A DNA stretch of 12,317 nucleotides from Spirochaetaceae bacterium. GTDB taxonomy: Bacteria; Spirochaetota; Spirochaetia; Treponematales; Breznakiellaceae. Below are positions 1 to 7,060 of the stretch, one piece after another. Below the pieces are notes generated by a model that was not told the origin of the DNA, ran no database searches, and worked only from the letters and a program-made list of their open reading frames with translations. Positions within the stretch are counted from its first letter, which is position 1, and each line of letters begins with the position of its first letter. A program made the translations under genes and the position numbers. The stretch is taken from contig JAITCP010000111.1 of NCBI GenBank assembly GCA_031283025.1, forward strand, positions 1-12,317. Reading direction: 5' to 3'.

Positions 1-771
1 GCCTACCCGGAATTAAAGGAAAATGAAAGCTATATAATACAGGAACTGAAAAACGAGGAAATAAAATTCCTGGAAACCTTGCAGAAGGGGGAACATGAGT
101 TTGAAAAACTCCTCCCCAACATCCTTAAAGGGGCATCCCGTGTTTTATCCGGCAGGCTGGCCTTTAAGCTCTACGACACTTACGGTTTTCCCATTGAGTT
201 GACCGGGGAATTAGCGGCGGAAAATGGCCTTACCGTAAACCGTGAAGAATTTGAAGAAGCTTTCAAAAAACATCAGGAACTGTCCCGTGCCCAAGGGGCC
301 TTCAAGGGGGGCCTGGCCGATCAGGGTGAAATGGCCGTCAAGTACCATACCGCCACCCACCTGCTCCACAAAGCGCTCCGCATGGTTTTGGGGGATCATG
401 TGGCTCAGAAAGGCTCCAATATTACCGCGGAACGGATGCGCTTTGACTTTTCTCACGGCGAACCCATGACACCGGAACAGGTTAACCAGGTGGAAAACAT
501 CGTCAATGAACAGATACAAAAAGACCTTCCCGTTACCATGGAAGTAACAACCCTGGATGCGGCCAGGGCTTCCGGGGCTGTTGCCCTTTTTGGGGAAAAG
601 TACGAATCCCAGGTAAAGATTTATTCCGTGGGCGGGGGGACAAATGTCTTTTCCAAAGAAGTGTGCGGGGGCCCCCATGTAGAAAGAACCGGAACCATGG
701 GCCGTTTTAAGATACAGAAGGAGCAGTCCTCCTCCGCTGGAGTCCGCCGGATCAGGGCGGTACTGGAGTAA
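1..771 (+). CDS. alaS: Alanyl-tRNA synthetase, C-terminal part (5' end outside window)
   Basis: The reading frame is open from base 1, so only the last 256 residues of the enzyme that charges tRNA-Ala are present. Counting from the first codon in the window, KLYDTYGFP lies at 56-64 (end of the tRNA-recognition region). The editing-site zinc motifs follow: HTATH (H116, H120) and CGGPH (C222, H226). The protein stops at the GVRRIRAV segment that closes the editing domain, so the DHHA1/C-Ala tail of most bacterial AlaRS is absent. Only about 55 residues separate KLYDTYGF from HTATH, roughly 100 fewer than I recall for E. coli, so the beta-barrel part of the editing domain also seems missing. Spirochaetes such as Borrelia are known to have this compact form, so I read it as intact. 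It heads a tight run of genes. Confidence 0.96.
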   Translation, partial: AYPELKENESYIIQELKNEEIKFLETLQKGEHEFEKLLPNILKGASRVLSGRLAFKLYDTYGFPIELTGELAAENGLTVNREEFEEAFKKHQELSRAQGAFKGGLADQGEMAVKYHTATHLLHKALRMVLGDHVAQKGSNITAERMRFDFSHGEPMTPEQVNQVENIVNEQIQKDLPVTMEVTTLDAARASGAVALFGEKYESQVKIYSVGGGTNVFSKEVCGGPHVERTGTMGRFKIQKEQSSSAGVRRIRAVLE

Positions 772-812
772 CTTTTAATATATAGTATAGTTTTAATACT
801 GAGGAGTAATCA

Positions 813-1916
813 ATGAAGCGGTTTATAGTGTTTTTGAGCATTTTTCTCTTGATTTCAGCAGCGGTTTTTGGGCAGATTGATCTTCAACCCTTGGCTGTTA
901 TACGGCTTTCCAAGACCGAACAAATTAGCGTTAAACAGTTTAAGGATTATGTAAACTGGCTTACTATTACCAAAATCATGTCTACCGGAGACATAAATGC
1001 CAGATTAACAAACGATGAAAGACGGCTTGCTCTGGACGAACTAGGAAACCAGTTTCTGGCTTGCCAGGCGGCAGAACAGGAAAAAATTACCGTTACCAGC
1101 CGGGAAATAGACCAGTATTTTGATCAAAGTATGAAGAATTTTTCCGAAAGCCTGGCTCAAGTTTTGGGACATACTCCAACAGAAGCGGAAGTTGATGCGG
1201 AACTAAGAAACAGAACCGGTATGACAAGGGCTGGTTTTAAGGATATTATGAAGCGCAGCCTGATTACCGAAAATTATCTTAAAATTAAAAAGAAAGCCCT
1301 TTTTGAATCGATTAAGCAGCCCACAGATGCGGAAATACAAGTAATTTATAACGATTTTAAGGGAAAAAGTACTCTGGAAGGTGGTTTTTCCCGGCCCGAC
1401 ACTATCGGAGTTAGAATGATTATAGTTCCCATTATTAATTCCAATGGAAGAACTGCGGCGCAAACCACCGCCAATAATCTGGCAAAACAAATAGGGAATG
1501 ATCCGGGCAGATTTGACGAAGTAGCGCGGGATTTTCAAAAACCAAATTCAGGTTACGTAACCGGAAATGGCTATATGTACAAACACGAAAGAATACGCGA
1601 ATCCATAGGAGCGGCTTTTTTTGATGCGGCATTTAGCCTTAAGCAGGGAGAAGTATCAAAGTTATTGGAAAGGCCGGATGGCTTTTATCTAATTAAGGTA
1701 ATTGAAACCTACCGTGCCAGAATCCTTGCCCTTGATGATATTTACAGTCTGGAAGATCCCAGAAACATTACCATAAAGCAGGCTATTATAGCGATGGAAA
1801 TGCAAAGAAGATTAATGGCTGCGCTCCAACAGGCATCGGAAGAGCTTGTGGCAGAATTGCGAAAAAAAGGCACCATTGAAATCAAAATGGATATATACAA
1901 CCAAATTACCTGGTAG
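813..1916 (+). CDS. Exported SurA/PpiC-like periplasmic chaperone, probably catalytically degenerate
   Basis: This 367-residue protein starts with a signal peptide (about residues 1-20: MKR, a hydrophobic stretch, then AVFG before Q21). There is no lipobox cysteine, so it is probably released into the periplasm. Residues 25-190 are helical and charged, like the SurA N-terminal chaperone region. Residues 198-301 resemble a parvulin (PpiC) domain, including AFSLKQGEVSKLLERPDGF and the closing strand YLIKVIE. The two histidines typical of parvulins, in the first strand (usually HIL) and last strand (usually H-I/L-I-K-V), are here M202 and Y292. I infer chaperone rather than isomerase activity, perhaps for outer-membrane proteins. 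The ATG follows GAGGAG (801-806). The gene lies 41 bases after alaS and its TAG abuts the nusB ATG. Family assignment is moderate; loss of activity is inferred. Confidence 0.72.
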   Translation: MKRFIVFLSIFLLISAAVFGQIDLQPLAVIRLSKTEQISVKQFKDYVNWLTITKIMSTGDINARLTNDERRLALDELGNQFLACQAAEQEKITVTSREIDQYFDQSMKNFSESLAQVLGHTPTEAEVDAELRNRTGMTRAGFKDIMKRSLITENYLKIKKKALFESIKQPTDAEIQVIYNDFKGKSTLEGGFSRPDTIGVRMIIVPIINSNGRTAAQTTANNLAKQIGNDPGRFDEVARDFQKPNSGYVTGNGYMYKHERIRESIGAAFFDAAFSLKQGEVSKLLERPDGFYLIKVIETYRARILALDDIYSLEDPRNITIKQAIIAMEMQRRLMAALQQASEELVAELRKKGTIEIKMDIYNQITW

Positions 1917-2357
1917 ATGGGGTTAAGACACAAGGGGCGTATTCTGGCTTTTCAAGCCCTTTATGCCTGGGATATGGCGGAGGACAAGGCCGAAGCCTTG
2001 CAGGGATTGCTCATGTTTTCCTGGCTGGAAAAAGACAGGCCCCCAAAAGAAGGGGATTTTTCCCGCCTTTTAATTGCCGGAACGGTGGAAAATATACAAG
2101 CGGTGGACGCCGCCATAAAGAAGCATTTGGTACACTGGGATTTTTCCCGGATAAATATGGTTGACCGGGCGCTGCTCCGAACAAGCGTTTATGAGCTTAT
2201 GTTTCAAAGCACCCCCCCGTCGGTGGTAATAGATGAAGCCGTAGACATTTCCAAGGAATACGGCACGGACGATTCCTACCGCTTTATCAACGGGGTTTTG
2301 GACGGAGTAAGTAAAACCATAAATCGTTCAACTGCCGGTAATAAGGAGAAATTGTGA
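1917..2357 (+). CDS. nusB: Transcription antitermination factor NusB
   Basis: The 146-residue product has normal NusB length and family landmarks: RHKGRILAFQALYAWD at the N-terminus, HWDFSRINMVDRALLR at 92-107, a P-S-V-V-I-D-E-A-V-D segment, and FINGVLDGV near the end. NusB joins NusE (ribosomal protein S10) on boxA RNA to form the antitermination complex that keeps RNA polymerase processive on rRNA operons. The start ATG directly follows the TAG of the upstream chaperone gene. The TGA stop overlaps the GTG start of the next gene as GTGA, so translation is probably coupled on both sides. No separate promoter is visible. Confidence is high from the motifs and size. Confidence 0.95.
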   Translation: MGLRHKGRILAFQALYAWDMAEDKAEALQGLLMFSWLEKDRPPKEGDFSRLLIAGTVENIQAVDAAIKKHLVHWDFSRINMVDRALLRTSVYELMFQSTPPSVVIDEAVDISKEYGTDDSYRFINGVLDGVSKTINRSTAGNKEKL

Positions 2358-4198
2358 ACAAGCAGGCAGGTCTATTAAGGGGAGTATGCTTTTTAGGGCT
2401 GGGGGTTTCACTCGTCCTTTTTGGAGCGCTCTTTTTCCTGTCATATTATGGGGATATTCCCCTTTTCTCTTTTGGCGGGGGCGGAAAAAGCTCTTTTGCC
2501 CTGGCCCTGGAAGAATACGATCAAACGGTGCGGGACGATCCTTCCCTTTCCTTCCGGCAGCATAACAATCTGTTATATGCGCTGGAAAAGAAAGCTCTGG
2601 ATACGGAAAACATTCTTTCCGTGCTAAAGCGCCGCCGCCATCTGGCTTTCCGCCCTTCAGAACAAAGGGAGCAGCACCTTTCCGCTTATATTAGCGCCGC
2701 AGGACGGGCGCAAAAACTGTTTCCCCATTCTTCCCAGGTAAGCGCTTTGGCGGCGGAAGCGATCATCCTAAGCGCCCGCCCCCTTCCCGGCGAAGCGGCG
2801 GCGGAGCTAAGTGAACTTGCAGCCCTTTTATACGGAACTTTTCAGGACCTTTCCCTGGCTTTTTCTGTTTATTCCGGTGCCATGAGTGATCCCGCCGCCG
2901 CGCTGTCCCTGCCGCGGGAATTGTTTCCCCTTATCTGCTCCCTTGCCCAGGGTGAGGAACGGGAAAAATATCTGGTCAACTCGTGCCTTAGAACAATACT
3001 GGAAAACAATCCCCGTGAAGCGATGCTCATGGTAAACAGCCTTTTTGAAAGTACCCCCCTGCTGGATGGAACGATCCGTTTTGGCGGTGAATTTTTCTAC
3101 GATCATGGGAATTACCTTAGGGCGGCGGAATTTTTTTCTTCCTTTACAGATGATCAAAGCCTGGCCCGTCAGGCAGACTCCCTCTGGCTTGCCGGTTTTA
3201 TAGAAGCCGCCCGCGGGTTATGGAGGGCGGCGGTTTCCCAAAACCGGACATCAGTGCCCGGCTTTGAAGAAATAGATGTTTCCGCCATTAAAGCCCGCTC
3301 CTACTATAATCTGGCATCCACTGCTCCCAATGGGCAGGAATCGGGGCACTGGCTGGAACAACTCTTTGCCGCCGGTGCGGACTACCAGCCGGGCCAGGTC
3401 TTTGGGATTATCCGGTATTCCCGGCTGCTTCCCCAGGACAAGGCCCTGGCTGTTCTTGAGCGTACCCAGCGCGATCTTGAGGGGCTTTATGATCTGGAAT
3501 TACTGCGGCGGCGCAATGAAAGCTGGACTGTAGACCGTGCTGTGGCGGAAACTTGGCTTATGCTAAACCGCCATCCGGAAGACGGCAGGCTTTTTGAGTG
3601 GGCCGTCTGGTTTTTTGATTTTCAGCGCCGTTATGAAGAAACAGTCATGGCCCTGCGGAACGCGGGAAACAACCAAGTGGAAGGCCCCTGGGCGGCTTTA
3701 CACCGGGCATTTGCGTTGATGCGCTCCAGTAAATTTAAAGAAGCGGAGCAGGCTTTGCGGAGCATAGTCCGCTCCCCCCAGGAAACCGGAAAAGCTCCGG
3801 GCCGCTTCCACCAGCCTCTTTGGCAGGCAAGCGCGGATTTGGCCATGCTTTTGGAACGGCAGCGCGATTACCAGGAAGCTCTGCAGTACTATGAAATCGC
3901 CTCGAACCAGTTGTTAGGGCTGCAGGCCGGATCACAGGCAGACGCAATGGCCGACGCCCTCGTAGAGCCGCCCGACAGGCTTCCGGACGAAGGAGAGGGG
4001 GGGCTTCCCGCTGCCGGAATTTCCGTTGAACGGCGGGATGCCGCCAGGATACAGTTGTGCATAGCGCGGGTGCTCCGTTCTTTAGGGAAAAATCAGGAAA
4101 GCATCCGTGTTCTGGACTATGCCCTGGATTTGGATCCGGGAAACCTTGAAGCCAAAATGGAAAAACGCCGTTTAGGCGCCGAACGGAGTATTTTATAA
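2354..4198 (+). CDS. Membrane-anchored tetratricopeptide-repeat protein
   Basis: The 614-residue protein begins with a single membrane segment (about residues 9-31), a short glycine-rich linker (GGGG at 41-44) and then a long helical domain, probably periplasmic. The clearest TPR-like units are at about 489-523 (containing DYQEALQYYEIA) and 563-603 (containing NQESIRVLDYALDLDPGN). A low-complexity acidic/proline-rich loop lies between them. Earlier parts show helix-turn-helix periodicity with Ala/Leu pairs but no crisp TPR consensus. The start is the GTG at 2354 after AAGGAG (2343-2348), overlapping the nusB stop by four bases. TPR proteins generally scaffold complexes; no partner can be read here. 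Being coupled to nusB and an exported chaperone suggests a conserved housekeeping role in the envelope, which is inference. Confidence 0.8.
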   Translation: MNKQAGLLRGVCFLGLGVSLVLFGALFFLSYYGDIPLFSFGGGGKSSFALALEEYDQTVRDDPSLSFRQHNNLLYALEKKALDTENILSVLKRRRHLAFRPSEQREQHLSAYISAAGRAQKLFPHSSQVSALAAEAIILSARPLPGEAAAELSELAALLYGTFQDLSLAFSVYSGAMSDPAAALSLPRELFPLICSLAQGEEREKYLVNSCLRTILENNPREAMLMVNSLFESTPLLDGTIRFGGEFFYDHGNYLRAAEFFSSFTDDQSLARQADSLWLAGFIEAARGLWRAAVSQNRTSVPGFEEIDVSAIKARSYYNLASTAPNGQESGHWLEQLFAAGADYQPGQVFGIIRYSRLLPQDKALAVLERTQRDLEGLYDLELLRRRNESWTVDRAVAETWLMLNRHPEDGRLFEWAVWFFDFQRRYEETVMALRNAGNNQVEGPWAALHRAFALMRSSKFKEAEQALRSIVRSPQETGKAPGRFHQPLWQASADLAMLLERQRDYQEALQYYEIASNQLLGLQAGSQADAMADALVEPPDRLPDEGEGGLPAAGISVERRDAARIQLCIARVLRSLGKNQESIRVLDYALDLDPGNLEAKMEKRRLGAERSIL

Positions 4199-4206
4199 TC
4201 GATGCT

Positions 4207-4231
4207 TTTCCAAAACTTTAGTTTTTGGAAA
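4207..4231 (+). other. AT-rich hairpin after the TPR gene
   Basis: TTTCCAAAA (4207-4215) and TTTTGGAAA (4223-4231) form a 9-bp stem with a 7-base loop, starting nine bases after the TPR stop. There is no following T-run, so it is at best a weak or Rho-assisted terminator, or an element limiting read-through into groES. It is not a CIRCE element: the TTAGCACTC half-sites are absent. Confidence 0.4.
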
Positions 4232-4250
4232 TGACTCAATCTTTAGGTTA

Positions 4251-4279
4251 TTGACAATAAAGTTTCATTTATATATATT
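4251..4279 (+). promoter_or_regulatory. Sigma-70-type promoter of groES
   Basis: A perfect -35 TTGACA (4251-4256) is followed after 17 bases by TATATT (4274-4279, five of six to TATAAT). Transcription should begin near 4286, giving a leader of about 38 bases that carries AGGAGG (4313-4318) before the groES ATG. No CIRCE repeat or heat-shock (sigma-32) signature is seen. Confidence 0.85.
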
Positions 4280-4323
4280 GAATTCAATCCAAAGAAACAT
4301 TTATTAATCAGCAGGAGGAAAAT

Positions 4324-4596
4324 ATGAAGGTAAAACCTTTGGCAGACCGGGTTATTGTCAAGCTGGAGAAGAATGAGGCAAAGACCGCCGGTGGGATTAT
4401 TATCCCCGATACCGCCCAAGAGAAAACTCAGCAAGGCACCGTAGTAGAAGTGGGCCCTGGCACGGAAAAGGAAAAAATCACCGTCAAAAGCGGAGACAAA
4501 GTAATGTACGATAAATACGCCGGTACGCAAATTAAAATTGACGGGGTAGAACACCTAATCCTGAAAATGCAGGATATTGTTGCAATCATAGAATAG
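4324..4596 (+). CDS. groES: Co-chaperonin GroES (10 kDa)
   Basis: The 90-residue protein matches GroES along its length: KVKPLADRVIVKLEKNEAKTAG at the N-terminus, the mobile loop and GIIIPDTAQEK (about 24-34), GTVVEVGPG (about 39-47), and the closing LILKMQDIVAIIE. GroES caps the GroEL ring and helps enclose folding clients in the cytoplasm. The gene stands alone with its own strong promoter and no groEL after it. Unlinked groES and groEL is the arrangement I recall for Treponema and Borrelia. The start is fixed by AGGAGG five bases before the ATG. No HrcA/CIRCE control is visible, so any heat induction must act in another way. Confidence 0.97.
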   Translation: MKVKPLADRVIVKLEKNEAKTAGGIIIPDTAQEKTQQGTVVEVGPGTEKEKITVKSGDKVMYDKYAGTQIKIDGVEHLILKMQDIVAIIE

Positions 4597-4602
4597 GTTC
4601 CC

Positions 4603-4671
4603 GGAGTAGGGAATAGGGAGTGGATAACTATTCCTGCTCCCTATTACCCCATTCTCCACTCCCTACTCTCC
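4603..4671. repeat. Palindromic G/A-rich minisatellite downstream of groES
   Basis: A purine-rich half (4603-4624) is answered by a pyrimidine-rich half (4637-4671). Three perfect 9-bp complements coexist: 4604-4612 with 4660-4668, 4612-4620 with 4637-4645 (12 bp if one A is bulged), and 4616-4624 with 4655-4663. The arms overlap, so several mutually exclusive hairpins are possible. There is no T-run, so this is not a standard terminator. It looks like a small dispersed repeat or MITE-like element, and it could also protect or end the groES mRNA. Confidence 0.65.
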
Positions 4672-4685
4672 AAACTGTATCAAAA

Positions 4686-4722
4686 TGACACAGCAATAAG
4701 CGGTTTTCTGTTGCGTGTGTCA
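4686..4722. repeat. Imperfect inverted repeat with a further half-site copy
   Basis: TGACACAGCAA (4686-4696) pairs with TTGCGTGTGTCA (4711-4722) with one bulged base. The half-site GCGTGTGTC (4713-4721) recurs directly at 4764-4772, exactly 51 bases on, about five helical turns. It lies 200-290 bases upstream of the sigma-54 promoter and may be a regulator site. A terminator is less likely, because the T-run at 4733-4738 begins ten bases past the stem. Confidence 0.4.
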
Positions 4723-4795
4723 AGAATACCCGTTTTTTCTGTGGTTAAAATAACTGCGGCCTAGCGTGTGTCCGTGTACTCCTTATTTTATAGGG

Positions 4796-4890
4796 AATCT
4801 CTTAGAACCGGTTGTTTTTTGAGGTTCTTTTGTAGTTTTTAACCCTATGGGCTGCGAAACGTGTATTTTCCGGCGGTAAATCTCTAAGAA
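4796..4890. promoter_or_regulatory. Paired near-palindromic sites upstream of the sigma-54 promoter
   Basis: AATCTCTTAGAA (4796-4807) and AATCTCTAAGAA (4879-4890) differ by one base and are 83 bases apart, about eight helical turns. Each holds TCTWAGA, a palindrome around its central base. Relative to the predicted start at 4977 they lie near -175 and -92, the range usual for sigma-54 enhancer-binding activators. A shorter dyad, GAATCA-N9-TGATTC (4918-4938), sits between them and the promoter. Activator binding is inferred from repetition and position only. The rest of 4723-4949 shows no gene. Confidence 0.4.
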
Positions 4891-4949
4891 ACTGAATTTT
4901 TTGGGATTTCCTGTAACGAATCATCCTATTTTTGATTCTTTCCCTTCTT

Positions 4950-4967
4950 TTGGCATGGAATTTGCTA
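4950..4967 (+). promoter_or_regulatory. Sigma-54 (RpoN) -24/-12 promoter of the sigma-factor gene
   Basis: The bases TTGGCATG-GAAT-TTGCTA match the RpoN consensus TTGGCACG-N4-TTGCW with a single change (C to T). The invariant GG (4952-4953) and GC (4964-4965) are separated by exactly 10 bases. Counting C4965 as -12 places the transcription start near 4977. That gives a 23-base leader carrying AGGAGG (4985-4990), well placed for the ATG at 5000. No sigma-70-type pair of comparable quality was seen in this gap. Confidence 0.82.
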
Positions 4968-4999
4968 CTAAATAGGTATAAATGAGGAGGAAAAGCATT

Positions 5000-5863
5000 A
5001 TGACAAAGAGAAAACAAAGCGATTCCAGGCCGACTGCCACCGCGGATGATAACATACTGGCTCTGTACTTGAAAGAAATAAACCGTATTCCCCTGCTTAC
5101 CCGTGATGAAGAGCAAAAATGCGCCCGTGAAGCAGTAAAAGGGAACCGGGCAGCCAAGCAAAAGTTAACCAGTTCAAACTTGCGTTTTGTGGTAAACGTT
5201 GCAAAAAAGTACCAGGGACAGGGTATTCCGCTGGAAGACCTGATCAATGAAGGAAATGTAGGCTTGATAAGCGCCATAGAGCATTACGATGTTGAAAGAG
5301 GCTACCGTTTTATCTCCTACGCCGTATGGTGGATACGGCAGTCCATATTAAAGGCAATCTGTGAAAAATCCAGGATGATCCGGCTCCCCATGAACCGGAT
5401 TAATGAGCTGTTCCAGATTGAAAAGGCCCGCTCTTTTGTTCAGGAAGGGGAATCAGAAATACAGGAAGTAGCCCGGCTTTTGAATATGGAACCCGGCCAT
5501 GTGGAGGACCTTTTAAGCATTTCCCGTGACATGATTTCTTTGGATATTCCCCTGTACAATGAAAAAGATTCTTCCACCGTGGGTGATTTTGTGGAAGCCT
5601 CCGGCTACGAGACCCCTGATGCCCGTGTAATAAATACTGCTTTGCAGAATGACATTGAGGATATATTGAACGGGATGGGAGACAAAGAAGCGGATATTAT
5701 CCGTTTCCGTTACGGGCTTGGGACTAACATTCCCCTTTCCCTTAGGGAGATCGGAGACCGGCTTGACCTGACAAAAGAAAGGATTCGGCAGCTTGAACAA
5801 AAAGCCATCAGCCGGCTTAAACACGCGTCGTCCCGTAAAGTGCTTGAAAGCTATGTGGCATAA
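5000..5863 (+). CDS. Group-2 sigma-70-family RNA polymerase sigma factor (RpoD/RpoS-like)
   Basis: The 287-residue protein lacks region 1.1 and the non-conserved insert of a primary sigma factor, but has all DNA- and core-binding parts. Region 1.2 is at about 16-48 (NILALYLKEINRIPLLT), region 2 at 58-128 (LRFVVNVAKKYQGQGIPLEDLI, then YRFISYAVWWIRQSI), region 3 at about 129-205, and region 4 at 215-287 with the helix-turn-helix LREIGDRLDLTKERIRQLEQ. I chose the ATG at 5000: AGGAGG (4985-4990) stands nine bases before it. An in-frame ATG at 4982 would lie only five bases after the predicted mRNA start and has no ribosome site. The sigma-54 promoter implies activation through an enhancer-binding protein and hence an alternative, stress- or growth-phase-type regulon, as for Borrelia RpoS. 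I do not assign rpoS because sequence alone does not separate it from other group-2 factors. Confidence 0.9.
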   Translation: MTKRKQSDSRPTATADDNILALYLKEINRIPLLTRDEEQKCAREAVKGNRAAKQKLTSSNLRFVVNVAKKYQGQGIPLEDLINEGNVGLISAIEHYDVERGYRFISYAVWWIRQSILKAICEKSRMIRLPMNRINELFQIEKARSFVQEGESEIQEVARLLNMEPGHVEDLLSISRDMISLDIPLYNEKDSSTVGDFVEASGYETPDARVINTALQNDIEDILNGMGDKEADIIRFRYGLGTNIPLSLREIGDRLDLTKERIRQLEQKAISRLKHASSRKVLESYVA

Positions 5864-5895
5864 AATGTGCACGGCAAAAACGTAAGATACCACGC

Positions 5896-5924
5896 TTGAC
5901 AAGAAAGAGGGCAGGGCCTATTGT
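5896..5924 (+). promoter_or_regulatory. Sigma-70-type promoter of the methyltransferase gene
   Basis: A perfect TTGACA (5896-5901) is followed after 17 bases by TATTGT (5919-5924, four of six). The predicted start is near 5931, giving a leader of about 23 bases before the chosen ATG. This separates the methyltransferase from the sigma-factor gene upstream. Confidence 0.65.
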
Positions 5925-5953
5925 AAAATCATCATAGTGAATGAGGAATGCCA

Positions 5954-7018
5954 ATGACTGCCCCCCTGAAACCGGAAGAAAAAATAGCCGCCCTGGATGC
6001 CGTCTGGCGGCTGGAGGAGACCAGTGAAGTCCCCTTTGTTGTTGAAATTGGGCCCTTTCACGGAGCCACAAAGGCGTTTTTTGATGACCCCGCGGCGGAA
6101 GTTAAATGGAGCCAGGAGTTTCACCAAAACCGCGAGGGTGTCTATGATTACGGGCTCCCCAACATCAAACCCAATCAGGGAATCGGAACCATAGCGGCGG
6201 CCTTTGGCTGCGACTATACGGTAAATGACGAGGCCGATCCTTGGATAAAATCCGTTATCCGGGAAGAAAACGCCGAGGATGTCTATAAGCTGGAGATTCC
6301 CAATCCTGAAACAAACCCCGTTTTTAAAAAAGTGTGGCAGCGTATTGAGTCTCTTGAAAGCCTTTCCACTATGCCCCTGCGGATGGTGAACGTGGCTTCT
6401 CCCCTGGTAACCGCTTCGATGATCTGGGATTACACTTCCTTTATTGAGGCCACGTTAGTTTGTCCCGATGAAGTTCACGCCCTTTTGAAAAAAGTAACGG
6501 AAGCAACGATACTTTACATTAAGGAACAATTCCGGCGCATACATAATCTTTTCAGCGTGGGGCATGAGTCCATCTGCCCTGTTCCCCGCTTTGCCGGGGT
6601 GCGTGTCAGCGATGATACGGCGGCCCTGCTTTCACCGGATTTGTACCGGGAATTCGGCGTAAAGTACAACAATAAAATTTCCCGCGAATTTGGGGGTATT
6701 GTGGTTCATTCCTGCGGGGATATTCAGCACGTGGCCCCGGCAATGATGGAAATAGAAGGGCTCAGGGGCCTGGACTTTACCATTCCCCAGGTGATGAATT
6801 GGGAAGCGGTGCGGGATGCCGCCGCGGGAAAAACAGTGCTGTGTCTGCGTCAACGTTACTGGGATCACCCTCAGGGCGCTCCCGTTGATTTGGCAGACTA
6901 TGCGGAAAATCTGGTAAAAACCTTTGGCAGAAAGGGCCTTATTATAGAAACCTCCGCGCCCACCGCGGACGATGCGCGGGCACTGGGTGAAAAGCTCCAC
7001 CGGAAGCTTTCCGGATAA
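5954..7018 (+). CDS. UroD-family corrinoid/cobalamin-dependent methyltransferase (MtaA/MtbA-like fold)
   Basis: The protein (354 residues from 5954) matches the uroporphyrinogen-decarboxylase fold used by methyl-corrinoid methyltransferases. Numbering from the ATG at 5948, it has VVHSCGDI at 252-259 and a later C299. These resemble the H-x-C...C zinc set that activates a thiol or methyl acceptor in MtaA/MtbA-type enzymes, which argues against haem-pathway UroD. NVASPLVTAS (148-157) and GHESICPVPRF (205-215) fit the barrel. The ATG at 5954 is preferred because AGGA (5944-5947) is six bases before it, while the in-frame ATG at 5948 directly abuts that site. The corrinoid protein and activator downstream support methyl transfer to or from B12. 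The substrate is unknown: O-methyl aromatics, methanol, methylamines and methylthiols are all possible. Confidence 0.8.
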   Translation: MTAPLKPEEKIAALDAVWRLEETSEVPFVVEIGPFHGATKAFFDDPAAEVKWSQEFHQNREGVYDYGLPNIKPNQGIGTIAAAFGCDYTVNDEADPWIKSVIREENAEDVYKLEIPNPETNPVFKKVWQRIESLESLSTMPLRMVNVASPLVTASMIWDYTSFIEATLVCPDEVHALLKKVTEATILYIKEQFRRIHNLFSVGHESICPVPRFAGVRVSDDTAALLSPDLYREFGVKYNNKISREFGGIVVHSCGDIQHVAPAMMEIEGLRGLDFTIPQVMNWEAVRDAAAGKTVLCLRQRYWDHPQGAPVDLADYAENLVKTFGRKGLIIETSAPTADDARALGEKLHRKLSG

Positions 7019-7060
7019 GCGGTGGTCCGTCATGCGCTTTAAGAAAGATTAAGATTTTTT

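Noticed and set aside
211..678. A 155-codon minus-strand frame inside alaS
   Set aside because: It covers the conserved editing domain of alaS on the other strand and shows no recognisable domain of its own.
4201..4323. CIRCE/HrcA control of groES
   Set aside because: No TTAGCACTC-N9-GAGTGCTAA or near variant is present; the only dyad (4207-4231) is a different, AT-rich sequence.
4686..4740. Rho-independent terminator of groES
   Set aside because: The stem ends at 4722 but the T-run starts at 4733, ten bases too far, and the stem has a bulge and a 14-base loop.
4982..4999. ATG at 4982 as start of the sigma factor
   Set aside because: It lies about five bases from the predicted sigma-54 transcript start, has no ribosome site, and its codons 2-3 are themselves the AGGAGG that serves the ATG at 5000.
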